Assembly (NCBI GenBank): GCA_013002535.1
Contig: JABDJK010000012.1
Location: forward strand, 1-64,000
DNA from: Hyphococcus sp.
Lineage (GTDB): Bacteria; Pseudomonadota; Alphaproteobacteria; Caulobacterales; Parvularculaceae
Direction of reading: 5' to 3'
DNA length: 64,000 nucleotides
Shown: positions 18,979 to 27,263 of the stretch, piece by piece
How the letters are laid out: each line of letters starts with the position of its first letter
Numbering within the stretch: the stretch's first letter is position 1
Made by a program: the position numbers and the translations under genes
Notes under the pieces: generated by a model
Told to the model about the DNA's origin: nothing
The model's input: only the letters and a program-made list of their open reading frames with translations
The model's database searches: none

Positions 18979-19239
18979 TGTCCGTCTCCTTTTCGTCGCA
19001 CGGTATCCCCTGTGTTCGATGACCGCGCTTTATTGTTTTATGACGACCGAACTAACGATAATATGCTTTAACAAGTGTTAACGCTGCGATCGGCGGCGTC
19101 GTTTGAGTCGGCGACAAATTCATTCTCCGGGAACAATTCTAACCGTGCAGCCCTCGTATTTGCTTGATTTGCTGCGCTTGTCATTAATCATGAAAAATAT
19201 TTTTTTTTCGGGTTATGTTAACCGGGTCCGCGACGGCAA
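18979..19239. promoter_or_regulatory. ctrA upstream region with TTAA pair and a GANTC site
   Basis: This is the front part of a stretch of about 490 bases without a confident gene start (to 19470). It holds TTAA (19068-19071) and TTAA (19078-19081) separated by 6 bases, and GAGTC (19105-19109), a CcrM-type GANTC methylation site 127 bases before the ctrA ATG. In Caulobacter the ctrA promoter is controlled by CtrA itself and by GANTC methylation. The N6 spacing differs from the N7 consensus, so autoregulation here is tentative. Sequence from 19190 onward is unusually A/T-rich (a run of T's at 19201-19208). Confidence 0.4.
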
Positions 19240-19470
19240 TTGCGGACCGGGAGTCGTGTCGCCGGCGCGGTTTTGGCAACGCAACAATCACCAATTGTCG
19301 GTTTCTGTACGCGGATTTGCTGTTTGACTCATTCGCGCAGGTGCGTGATTGTGCAGTCGTTCAGGTGTTTTCAAAGCATTGGATATTCGGTCGGGGCAGA
19401 GACGAAATTGGGGGAAGATCCAAACAAGAGTCAGGCCAATAGGGTAGGCATTCCGCTATCGATCGGGCCT

Positions 19471-20064
19471 GTGAAAACGGCGTTCAAAGCTGTTTTTCGT
19501 CCTGTTGTGCTTGAGATGGCGGAGGCTGAACGTCAGCAACTCAAATCCATTTTTCGCACTTCAAGATCTTTGGTCGAATATGGCGCCGGCGGAAGCACCC
19601 GATTAGCGTTGCGTTTCGGCCTAAACGTTACGAGCGTTGAGTCGGACCCGAAATGGATAACAAAAATCAGGCAATCATCTGAGGTCGTGCGCGCCGAGAC
19701 TTCCGGAAAACTAAATCTGCTTCACAGTGATATTGGTGAAGTCGGCCCATGGAGCAAACCGGTTGATCCTGAACCAAATGATAAATGGCTCAATTATGTG
19801 AATGCGCCATGGCCGCAGAAAACTGATCTGGTATTGATTGACGGCAGGTTGCGTGTCGCTTGTGCGGCCAAAGCCGTCTTCGAAACTGGCCCGTCAACGA
19901 CTGTTATAATCCATGATTTCTGGCCCCGTAAGGAATACCATGTGGTGCTTCCAATGTTTGACGTTGTGCACGAAGTGAACACAATGGCGGTGTTGAAACC
20001 TCGTTCGGATGCAAATCAAATCGCTAAGAAACTTCTCGCAGAATATCGATATGTAATTGATTGA
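19471..20064 (+). CDS. Class I methyltransferase-like protein of unknown function
   Basis: The reliable part shows a Rossmann-type start, LVEYGAGGSTRLALRFGLNVTSVESD, then DLVLIDGRLRVACAAKAVF and IIHDFWPRKEYHVVLPMFDV. This pattern occurs in a small family of uncharacterised proteins linked to surface polysaccharide or glycan loci, probably SAM-dependent. The start is uncertain: the frame is open from 19240, but residues before about 19440 look non-coding. GTG 19471 or ATG 19516 are candidates, neither with a clear ribosome binding site. It sits between ctrA and fliI, where flagellar or cell-cycle genes might be expected, and may be an insertion. Confidence 0.6.
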   Translation: MKTAFKAVFRPVVLEMAEAERQQLKSIFRTSRSLVEYGAGGSTRLALRFGLNVTSVESDPKWITKIRQSSEVVRAETSGKLNLLHSDIGEVGPWSKPVDPEPNDKWLNYVNAPWPQKTDLVLIDGRLRVACAAKAVFETGPSTTVIIHDFWPRKEYHVVLPMFDVVHEVNTMAVLKPRSDANQIAKKLLAEYRYVID

Positions 20065-20201
20065 CGCGGGTTTGTTCAACGGCTTGACCTTAATGCTCAC
20101 TGAAACATTTTCCTACATTTACGCGGACTTAATCCCCGGTGCTTTAGCATTTGCGCGAACGGCGTCATCCAACCGGACCCGCCATACAAGAACGGGCGAA
20201 T

Positions 20202-21545
20202 ATGTCTTTGCAAGCGCTGGGTATCAAAAACAAATTTGATCCCGTCTCAATTGAAGCAGAGGTTATAGCTGTTGAGGGGCTTACGGTCGTCGTATCGGAC
20301 AGGCTTGGTCTTTTCTCGATTGGCGACCGGATAGAGATTGAATCTGGATCCCAGGATTTGTTAGCGGAAATCGTCTCCATTGGCGACAAGGTTGCAACGG
20401 CGCTTCCATTTTCTGCGCTGACCGGCATCAAACGCGGCGCCAAGGTTGTGTTATTGCGCGGGGGCGACGTCGTCGCGCCGTCCGCCGCGTGGCTAGGCCG
20501 CATTGTTGATGCATTCGGCAGGCCTATCGACGGTAAAGGAGCGCTAATATCAGGAGAGGTTCCCAGACCTTTGCGCAATTCGCCGCCTTCGGCGCCTACG
20601 CGCGCTCGGCTAGGTCAGGTTTTCGACTTTGGCGTCAAGGCGCTGAACATGTTCACGCCGGCCTGCGAGGGCCAACGCATTGGCATATTCTCCGGATCCG
20701 GGGTCGGGAAATCGGCGTTGTTATCCATGATCGCCCGAAACGCTGCATGCGATTATTCGGTGATCGCGCTAATTGGCGAACGGGGCCGGGAGGTTCGGGA
20801 GTTTATCGAGGATCATCTGGGTGAAGGAGGCTTGGCGCGTTCGGTAATCGTTGTCGCGACCTCCGATGAAAGCGCTCTCATGCGCCGCGAGGCGGCTTAT
20901 CTGGCAATGGCGACGGCGGAATATTTTCGCGACGACTTTAATGGCGGCGGCGGAAGTGTGCTTTGCCTAATGGACTCGCTGACGCGGTTCGCCATGGCCC
21001 AGCGCGAGATCGGTCTCGCGTCCGGAGAACCACCGGCGACCAAGGGCTTTACGCCGTCGGTGTTTTCATCATTACCGGCATTGATTGAGCGGGCGGGACC
21101 AAGCATAGATGGTAGGTCGCCAGGATATATTACAGGCGTATATTCGGTGCTTGTCGAAGGCGATGACCATGACGAACCGGTCGCCGACAATGCGCGGGCA
21201 TGCCTCGACGGGCATATTGTCCTTGACCGCAAGATCGCTGAACGCGGGCGGTTTCCCGCAGTCAATGTTCTTCGCTCAAGCTCCCGGGCGCCACGCCATA
21301 ACTTGCCGAAAGAAATTACGGACCTAGCGCTGCGCGTAAGGGCATCCGAAGCAATTTACGACGACATGCAGGAAATGGTGCGTATCGGCGCCTATCATCG
21401 CGGCACGAATGCAGAAGTTGACGCTGCGATTGATCTGCACAGGCAAATAGAATCATTTCTGGCGCAGGAAGTTATGGTAGGAGTATCAGCCGATGAAGCA
21501 CGCAAGATATTGACCGGCTTATTACCTGATGGGCGAGAAGTATGA
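20202..21545 (+). CDS. fliI: Flagellum-specific ATP synthase FliI
   Basis: The 447-aa F1-beta-like ATPase of the flagellar type III export apparatus has Walker A GSGVGKS at 165-171, IGERGREVREF, Walker B region VLCLMDSLTRFAMAQREIGL and the conserved GEPPATKGFTPSVFS segment. It hydrolyses ATP to help unfold and deliver export substrates with FliH and FliJ. ATG 20202 was chosen because MSLQALGIKNKF starts the domain; the open frame extends to 20151 without family similarity. The stop overlaps the fliJ start by 4 bases. Confidence 0.96.
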   Translation: MSLQALGIKNKFDPVSIEAEVIAVEGLTVVVSDRLGLFSIGDRIEIESGSQDLLAEIVSIGDKVATALPFSALTGIKRGAKVVLLRGGDVVAPSAAWLGRIVDAFGRPIDGKGALISGEVPRPLRNSPPSAPTRARLGQVFDFGVKALNMFTPACEGQRIGIFSGSGVGKSALLSMIARNAACDYSVIALIGERGREVREFIEDHLGEGGLARSVIVVATSDESALMRREAAYLAMATAEYFRDDFNGGGGSVLCLMDSLTRFAMAQREIGLASGEPPATKGFTPSVFSSLPALIERAGPSIDGRSPGYITGVYSVLVEGDDHDEPVADNARACLDGHIVLDRKIAERGRFPAVNVLRSSSRAPRHNLPKEITDLALRVRASEAIYDDMQEMVRIGAYHRGTNAEVDAAIDLHRQIESFLAQEVMVGVSADEARKILTGLLPDGREV

Positions 21546-21973
21546 ACGCCGCAAAATTTGTTAGCGGTCTAATAAAATTGAAGCGTCTCGCGAAAACCGA
21601 GATTGAACACGCTCGGGTGGATCTCGCAGAAATCGAAACGGCCAAAGCATCGAATAGTGCGGCGATGGAAGCGCTGGTCCGAGATTGTGCCGAAGCTGAC
21701 CAAAGCGCAAAAACCGATCCGGCGTTTTTGTCGGCGAACATCCAGTTTCGCGAAGGTGTTGTGCTGCGCCGAGAGGCGCTGAGGAAAGCCGGGTTCGCTT
21801 TGGAAAAGGCCGAGGCCGAAATTCGCGATCGCCTGGATCAAGCCGTTCAAGAATACAAAAAACTCGAAATATTGATTGCGGTTGACGCTGAAAAGGCGGG
21901 CAAGGCCGCAAAGAAACAGGAAATCGCCGGCGCAGACGACTGGGCCGCTCGCGCCGCCTCGAAATCCAACTGA
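21542..21973 (+). CDS. fliJ: FliJ-like flagellar export chaperone
   Basis: The 143-aa protein is mostly charged coiled-coil (Glu/Lys/Ala rich, e.g. RLAKTEIEHARVDLAEIETAKA and EAEIRDRLDQAVQEYKKLE), ending WAARAASKSN. FliJ proteins diverge strongly in sequence, so the call rests on length, coiled-coil character and translational coupling (ATGA overlap) to fliI, where fliJ normally lies. FliJ binds the FliI hexamer centre and FlhA during flagellar protein export. Confidence 0.8.
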   Translation: MNAAKFVSGLIKLKRLAKTEIEHARVDLAEIETAKASNSAAMEALVRDCAEADQSAKTDPAFLSANIQFREGVVLRREALRKAGFALEKAEAEIRDRLDQAVQEYKKLEILIAVDAEKAGKAAKKQEIAGADDWAARAASKSN

Positions 21974-22100
21974 TCGCAGTTTGTTAGTTAAAAATTAAGA
22001 ATTTCAGCCGCGAATTTGCGTCATGCTGATTCGAACGTTCCATTTCTGTTCCGTAATAAACCGAAAAAACAGCGGATAAAGGCGATTCTTCCTTTGACTG

Positions 22101-22134
22101 ACCATAAAATCCCATGTTACCCCATATAGACCCA
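22101..22134 (-). promoter_or_regulatory. MraZ box: four TGGG-type repeats at 10-bp spacing
   Basis: On the minus strand TGGG occurs at 22134-22131, 22124-22121 and 22114-22111, and TGGT at 22104-22101: starts exactly 10 bases apart, one helical turn. MraZ is known to bind tandem TGGG(A/N) repeats with 10-bp periodicity upstream of its own operon. The block ends 64 bases before the mraZ ATG, so autoregulation of the dcw cluster is the straightforward reading. Confidence 0.82.
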
Positions 22135-22198
22135 AATCGAGTTTGGCGACGGGCGGCGTGCGCTATTTCCTGCGCGCGACCAGAATGGGAATTTGTTG

Positions 22199-22677
22199 AT
22201 GCAACGCGGCGGCGGGGCGCGATTTTTCGGGTCCTATACAAACAAGATTGACGCAAAAGGCCGGCTCGCGACGCCTGCGGCTTTTCGGCGTGTTATCGAT
22301 CTTGAGCGCGACAACCGCATTTACTGCATTCCGTCTACTGACAACGCTTGCCTGGAATGCGGCGGCTATGAATATGTAGAAAATCTGATGGCGATGATCG
22401 AAGAGCTCGACCCTTATTCGCCGGAGCGGATCAGCCTCGAGTTGACCGTCGCCTCACAAATGACGCCGCTGACTTTGGACAAAGAGGGACGGCTGAACCT
22501 CACTACGGAATTGCGTGAACATGCGGGGCTTGAAGACAAAGCCCTGTTTGCTGGCGCGATCCGATCGTTTCAAATCTGGAATCCCGCGACATTTAAAAAC
22601 AAGCTCGCCGAAGCGAAGAAAATCTCAGGCGCTGCCAAATTGTCGTTGCGCAACCCACCAAGGGCGGCGGCGGAATG
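22199..22677 (+). CDS. mraZ: Transcriptional regulator MraZ
   Basis: The product is about 159 aa, with two AbrB-like swapped-hairpin repeats: FFGSYTNKIDAKGRLATPAAFR near the N-terminus and ASQMTPLTLDKEGRLNLTTELREHAGL in the second half, each with the DxxGR core. MraZ forms ring-shaped oligomers that bind the repeat box upstream. ATG 22199 is preferred over upstream TTG codons because GGGA lies 8 bases before it. Its 3' end overlaps the rsmH ATG. First gene of the division and cell-wall cluster. Confidence 0.95.
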
Positions 22678-23691
22678 AGCGCTCAAGAAGATCATATCCC
22701 CGTGATGTTGCGCGAAGTTCTTGCGGCGCTCTCGCCAAAAGAAAATGGCGTTTACGTTGATGCTACCTTCGGCGCGGGCGGTTATTCCAGAGCAATTCTG
22801 GAATCTTCTAATTGTACCGTGTACGGATTCGATCGAGACCCAAATGCTATAGCTGATGCCGCTGATCTCGTTGAGCGCTTCAAAGGCAGGCTCTTTGTTA
22901 AGAACCGACCCTTTTCGGAAATGCGCGAGGCGCTTGCCGAAGATGGCGTCGAAAACATCGATGGTGTTGTTTTCGATCTCGGCGTCTCGTCGATGCAGTT
23001 GGATCAGCCGGAAAGAGGTTTTTCCTTTCGTGACAATGGCCGCCTGTCCATGCGCATGGATTGCGGAAGCCCTGACGCCGCCGATGTAATTGCTGCGGGC
23101 GACGTAAAGGAACTCGCGGCTGTTTTCAAAGCCTATGGCGAAGAAAAAAAGGCCAATGCCATCGCCCGCGCGATTGTTTCGTCGCGCGATGAGGCGCCAA
23201 TTTCCACGACAACTGCGTTGGCGGACATAGTCTCGGCTGCAAGCCCGAAATTTCCGATGCAAAAAATTCATCCGGCAACGCGCGTTTTTCAAGCCTTGCG
23301 GATTTTCGTCAATGACGAGCTTGGCGAATTGGTGCGTGGCTTGCGCGCCGCAGAACAATTGTTGCGACCGGCTGGTCGGCTTGTTGTCGTTGCCTTTCAT
23401 TCCCTCGAGGACAGAATTGTCAAACGTTTTCTCGCCAACAGGATGAATGCCCGTCAGGGCGGATCCCGGCATATGCCCGAAAAAGATCAAATCGTTCCGT
23501 CGTTTGAGCCGGTCTACACCAAACCGCTTTCGCCGGATGACGACGAAATTGTGAAAAACGCCAGAGCGCGGTCGGCAAAATTAAGAGCGGCCGGGAGATT
23601 ACCGGCGCCGCCGCTAGTTTTTGCCGATGAAGATATCGGTCTGCCGTCATTTGAAATTGTCGACGCTTTTAAAAGGAAGCTTGCGCTATGA
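22675..23691 (+). CDS. rsmH: 16S rRNA (cytosine(1402)-N(4))-methyltransferase
   Basis: The 338-aa SAM-dependent enzyme (formerly MraW) methylates N4 of C1402 in the ribosomal P site. It starts with HIPVMLREVLAAL, has SAM motif DATFGAGGYSRAIL (about residues 28-41), FDLGVSSMQLDQPERGFSF, HPATRVFQALRIFVNDEL and FHSLEDRIVKRF, all diagnostic. The ATG overlaps the mraZ stop and its own stop overlaps the ftsL start by 4 bases, so expression is coupled. Confidence 0.97.
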   Translation: MSAQEDHIPVMLREVLAALSPKENGVYVDATFGAGGYSRAILESSNCTVYGFDRDPNAIADAADLVERFKGRLFVKNRPFSEMREALAEDGVENIDGVVFDLGVSSMQLDQPERGFSFRDNGRLSMRMDCGSPDAADVIAAGDVKELAAVFKAYGEEKKANAIARAIVSSRDEAPISTTTALADIVSAASPKFPMQKIHPATRVFQALRIFVNDELGELVRGLRAAEQLLRPAGRLVVVAFHSLEDRIVKRFLANRMNARQGGSRHMPEKDQIVPSFEPVYTKPLSPDDDEIVKNARARSAKLRAAGRLPAPPLVFADEDIGLPSFEIVDAFKRKLAL

Positions 23692-24059
23692 TTCGTATAA
23701 CAACTATTTTTCTATGCATTCTTCTCGGCGCCTCCGCGGCGGGCAGGTATCGCGCTGAGCACTCTGTGCGCGAAGCGCGCGTGGAGCTTGATCAACTTGA
23801 GATTATAAAGCAAGAAGAGCTGCGCTCGATACAAATGTTGCGTGTGGAGGTTGCTTATCTAGAAAACCCGGAGCGCTTGGCCAAACTTGCAGTCGCAAAA
23901 ACAGACCTGCGCCCATCAGATCGCGAACAAATTCTCGATGAGCGCGAATTTGCTGTCGCTATGGGCCTTGAGACTGAAGAACTGCCGCCGGAATATTCGG
24001 CGCCGTCGGAGACTATCGCCAATGCGATTGCTATGGCGCAGGTTGCCGATGCCGACTAG
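23688..24059 (+). CDS. ftsL: Cell division protein FtsL
   Basis: The 123-aa bitopic protein has an N-terminal membrane helix (ITTIFLCILLGASAAGRY), then a leucine-zipper-like coiled coil (about residues 27-70) and a polar tail. The segment EVAYLENPERLAKLA is a recurring FtsL feature. It assembles with FtsB and FtsQ to activate FtsW-FtsI at the septum. Sequence conservation is low, but the place between rsmH and ftsI is the standard one. It overlaps both neighbours. Confidence 0.88.
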   Translation: MIRITTIFLCILLGASAAGRYRAEHSVREARVELDQLEIIKQEELRSIQMLRVEVAYLENPERLAKLAVAKTDLRPSDREQILDEREFAVAMGLETEELPPEYSAPSETIANAIAMAQVADAD

Positions 24060-25827
24060 CTGGATATCAAGCGCCTTGCGGCGTGGGCGCGCCAGAACGC
24101 GCCCGGTAGCCTATGTCGTCGCGGAATCCGAAATGTGCGAAGAAAGCCCCGCTTTGCAGGTGCGCGCTAATCGAGGTCAGTCACGGCATATGATGCGCTC
24201 GCGCATGAGGGTCATGATGTGCGCTGTAGTATTTTCTTTTGTGTTTGCGTCGCTTGGACTTCGCCTTGCCTACATTTCTTTTGGGGACGCGCATATTGCG
24301 GAGCGATATCACACCACAAAGCTTGCCGATGCCGAGCGTCCAGAGATTATCGATCGCAATGGCGCGATTCTCGCGACGGATCTTCCGATGATCGCGCTGG
24401 AGGTTGCCGGGCGAGATGTGTGGGACGCAAAAGAGACCGCCGAGGCTTTAGGCAATGTTTTGTCGGATATCGACGTTACAACACTGGAAGAAAAAATTGC
24501 GGGTGGGCGTTATGTTGAAGTTCGTGCAGACCTGACGCCGGCGGAGCGGAAGGCAGTTTTCGATCTCGGATTACCGGGTGTTCGGTTCGCAGCGCGTACG
24601 AAACGGTTTTATCCGCAAGGCGCGCTTGGCGCTCACGTCGTCGGTCATGAAGAGCCTGGAAAAGGCGGCGTCATGGGGCTCGAGAAAACATCAAACACAT
24701 GGCGCAGTGACGGCCCATTGCGCGCGTCCATAGATGTCCGCATTCAACAAATTGTCGAAGATGAATTATCTGCGTCGATGGAAAAATTTTCGGCGAAAGC
24801 CGCGTGGGCGGCAATTATGGATGTCGAAACAGGGGAGGTTATATCGCTTGTCAGCCTGCCGGACTTTGATCCAAACGCGCCGGGCGCCGCACCGGCCGAT
24901 TCTCGCCGCAATAGGGCCACCTATGATCGCTATGAGCTCGGCTCGGCGTTTAAAGCATTCACTGCGGCGGCCGCGCTAGACGCGGGCATTGCGGAAGAAA
25001 CGACGACCTATGATGCGCGCAAGCCGTTTCGCGTAGCTGATCGGCGGATAACGGACTTTCACGGCGAAAACAGAGTGTTGAGTTTGTCTGAAGTGGTTCA
25101 GTATTCGTCAAATATCGGGATAGCGCAGATCGCCACAGATCTCGGGCCGGAAAAACAAAAGGCCTATTTGAAATCGCTTGGTTTGTTCGATGCGCTGCCA
25201 ATAGAGCTAAACGAGAATCGCAATGTTGAATTGCCATATCAATGGGGCCCGGTTGAGGCGGCGACGATAGCCTATGGCCATGGCATCTCCGTTACGCCGC
25301 TGCATTTGCTTTCGGGATTTAGCGCTGTCGTAAATGGCGGGGAATATAGGCGCCCAACATTCCTTGCCGGTGAAATACCGCCGAGCGCGCGGGTATTTAA
25401 CGAGGAAACGAGTGCAACTATGCGCCGAATTTTACGGCGTGTTGTTACCGACGGCACGGCGCAATATGCGGAAGCTGCAGATTATTTCCCTATCGGAAAA
25501 ACGGCTACGGCCGACAAACCCGTGGCTGGCGGTTATGATCGCAACACGCGCATTGCCAGTTTTGTTGGCGCGTTTCCAGGTTACGCGCCGAAATATGCGG
25601 TGCTTGTTTCCCTGGATGAACCGCAGCCCCTTCCTGAAACTTACGGCTACGCGACAGCCGGCTGGAATGCGGCGCCGGCATTCTCGCGTATTGTCGAACG
25701 TTCGGCGCCCGTACTTGGGTTGCGTCCTGTCAACGAAGCTGCCGCCTTACAAGCATTTGTCTCTGGCTATTATGAAGGGTCCCGCGAAGCATTATTGCAA
25801 CACTCATCTATTGAGAGAGTGCAGTGA
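24049..25827 (+). CDS. ftsI: Septal peptidoglycan transpeptidase FtsI (PBP3)
   Basis: The product is 592 aa: a cytoplasmic basic N-terminus, one membrane helix near residues 60-80 (MCAVVFSFVFASLGLRLAY), the PBP dimerisation domain (RPEIIDRNGAILATD onwards), and the transpeptidase with nucleophile Ser299 in GSAFK and SSN at 353-355. The third motif reads KTA (484-486) instead of the usual KTG, within GKTATADKP. ATG 24049 overlaps the ftsL stop; a start at ATG 24190 would shorten the cytoplasmic tail, and the longer frame from 23887 runs through ftsL. The stop overlaps the murE GTG. Confidence 0.94.
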   Translation: MPTSWISSALRRGRARTRPVAYVVAESEMCEESPALQVRANRGQSRHMMRSRMRVMMCAVVFSFVFASLGLRLAYISFGDAHIAERYHTTKLADAERPEIIDRNGAILATDLPMIALEVAGRDVWDAKETAEALGNVLSDIDVTTLEEKIAGGRYVEVRADLTPAERKAVFDLGLPGVRFAARTKRFYPQGALGAHVVGHEEPGKGGVMGLEKTSNTWRSDGPLRASIDVRIQQIVEDELSASMEKFSAKAAWAAIMDVETGEVISLVSLPDFDPNAPGAAPADSRRNRATYDRYELGSAFKAFTAAAALDAGIAEETTTYDARKPFRVADRRITDFHGENRVLSLSEVVQYSSNIGIAQIATDLGPEKQKAYLKSLGLFDALPIELNENRNVELPYQWGPVEAATIAYGHGISVTPLHLLSGFSAVVNGGEYRRPTFLAGEIPPSARVFNEETSATMRRILRRVVTDGTAQYAEAADYFPIGKTATADKPVAGGYDRNTRIASFVGAFPGYAPKYAVLVSLDEPQPLPETYGYATAGWNAAPAFSRIVERSAPVLGLRPVNEAAALQAFVSGYYEGSREALLQHSSIERVQ

Positions 25828-27263
25828 AATTGTCGGAGTTGGCTGGCGAGAAATTTTCAACTGATCCGGAGATCACCGGGATAACCGCTGACAGCCGGTT
25901 CGTTGAGAAGGGGTTCCTTTATGCGGCAATAAAAGGAGAGAATGCTGACGGCGCCAAATTTATTCCGCAAGCAGAGCAAAATGGCGCAGCGGCGGTGCTT
26001 GGCGCGCTCGGCGTTTCGGCGAGCGTTCCTACAATTTCGGACCCTGAACCGCGACGGCGACTGTCGCAATTGGCGGCGAAATTTTACGAAAAACAGCCAG
26101 GGTTTGTTGCTGGGATTACGGGCACAAATGGGAAAACGTCGACGGCCTTATTCGCGGCGCAGCTCTGGTCGTTGCTCGGTGAGGCGTCAGGCAGCATTGG
26201 AACGCTTGGTGCGGCAGGCAAGAACTTTCACACACCACTTCAGCACACGACGCCGGAACCGGTGACGTTGCACCGCGTGTTGGCGGAAATGGCGGGCGCA
26301 AAAATCTCCCACGTCGCGATGGAGGTCTCCAGCCATGCGATTTCACAATATAGGGCGGATAGCGTAAAATTCTCTTGTGCAGCGTTTACGAATATCACGC
26401 AGGATCATCTCGATTATCACGGCAGTTTCGATGCGTATTTCGACGCCAAGGCGCGGTTATTTTCTGAGTTGGCGCCGCAAGGCGCCACTGCGGTTGTCAA
26501 TGCTGACGGCGAAGGCTGTAACGAGATCATAAAACTTACAAAAGCGCGCGGTTTGAAAGTAATGACGACGGGTTTGGACGGGCGCGACATCAGGCTAGTC
26601 CGATTTAATCCGCAACCGACTGGCATGAACGCCGTAGTCGAAGCGCGCGGGAAAACTTACGATACTTTTGTTCCACTTGTCGGCGCGTTTCAACTAGAAA
26701 ATGTTCTGCTCGCAGCGGGGATTGTCATTGCGTCCGGTGCTGAAGCAAAAAACGTATTGCCGCACATCGCAAATCTTGCGGGCGCGCCCGGCAGGATGGA
26801 ATTGGTCGGAGAAGTTTCGGACGCGGGCGTTTACGTCGACTACGCGCATACGCCGGACGCTATCGCGACGGCGTTGAGGGCCATTCGCCCGCATGCTTCG
26901 AAAAAAGTCGTTGCGATCATTGGCGCCGGCGGCGACCGCGACCAAACAAAGCGCGCTGCAATGGGCATGAGCGCGAGCGAACTTGCCGATAAGGTTATCG
27001 TCACCGACGACAATCCGCGTAATGAAGACCCCGCTAAAATTCGGCAAGACGTGCTGGCGGGATGCGACAGCGCCGTTGAAATCGGGGATCGGCGCGAAGC
27101 CATCGGGACGGGGGTCTCGATGTTGCGAGAAGGGGATGTGCTGTTGGTGATGGGGAAGGGGCATGAAACTGGTCAACGCATTGGCGATAAGACGTTTCCA
27201 TTCAGTGATGTTGAGGAAGTGCGCGCTGCAATTGACCGTCGTCAAAAGGAAATCGGGAGATGA
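25824..27263 (+). CDS. murE: UDP-MurNAc-L-Ala-D-Glu:meso-diaminopimelate ligase
   Basis: This 479-aa Mur ligase adds the third stem residue to the peptidoglycan precursor. ATP loop GTNGKTS is at 100-106, with the HTTPEP and EVSSHA segments further on. DNPR at 396-399 indicates meso-diaminopimelate rather than lysine as substrate, as expected for a Gram-negative. The GTG start overlaps ftsI by 4 bases and its TGA overlaps the murF ATG. Confidence 0.97.
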   Translation: MKLSELAGEKFSTDPEITGITADSRFVEKGFLYAAIKGENADGAKFIPQAEQNGAAAVLGALGVSASVPTISDPEPRRRLSQLAAKFYEKQPGFVAGITGTNGKTSTALFAAQLWSLLGEASGSIGTLGAAGKNFHTPLQHTTPEPVTLHRVLAEMAGAKISHVAMEVSSHAISQYRADSVKFSCAAFTNITQDHLDYHGSFDAYFDAKARLFSELAPQGATAVVNADGEGCNEIIKLTKARGLKVMTTGLDGRDIRLVRFNPQPTGMNAVVEARGKTYDTFVPLVGAFQLENVLLAAGIVIASGAEAKNVLPHIANLAGAPGRMELVGEVSDAGVYVDYAHTPDAIATALRAIRPHASKKVVAIIGAGGDRDQTKRAAMGMSASELADKVIVTDDNPRNEDPAKIRQDVLAGCDSAVEIGDRREAIGTGVSMLREGDVLLVMGKGHETGQRIGDKTFPFSDVEEVRAAIDRRQKEIGR

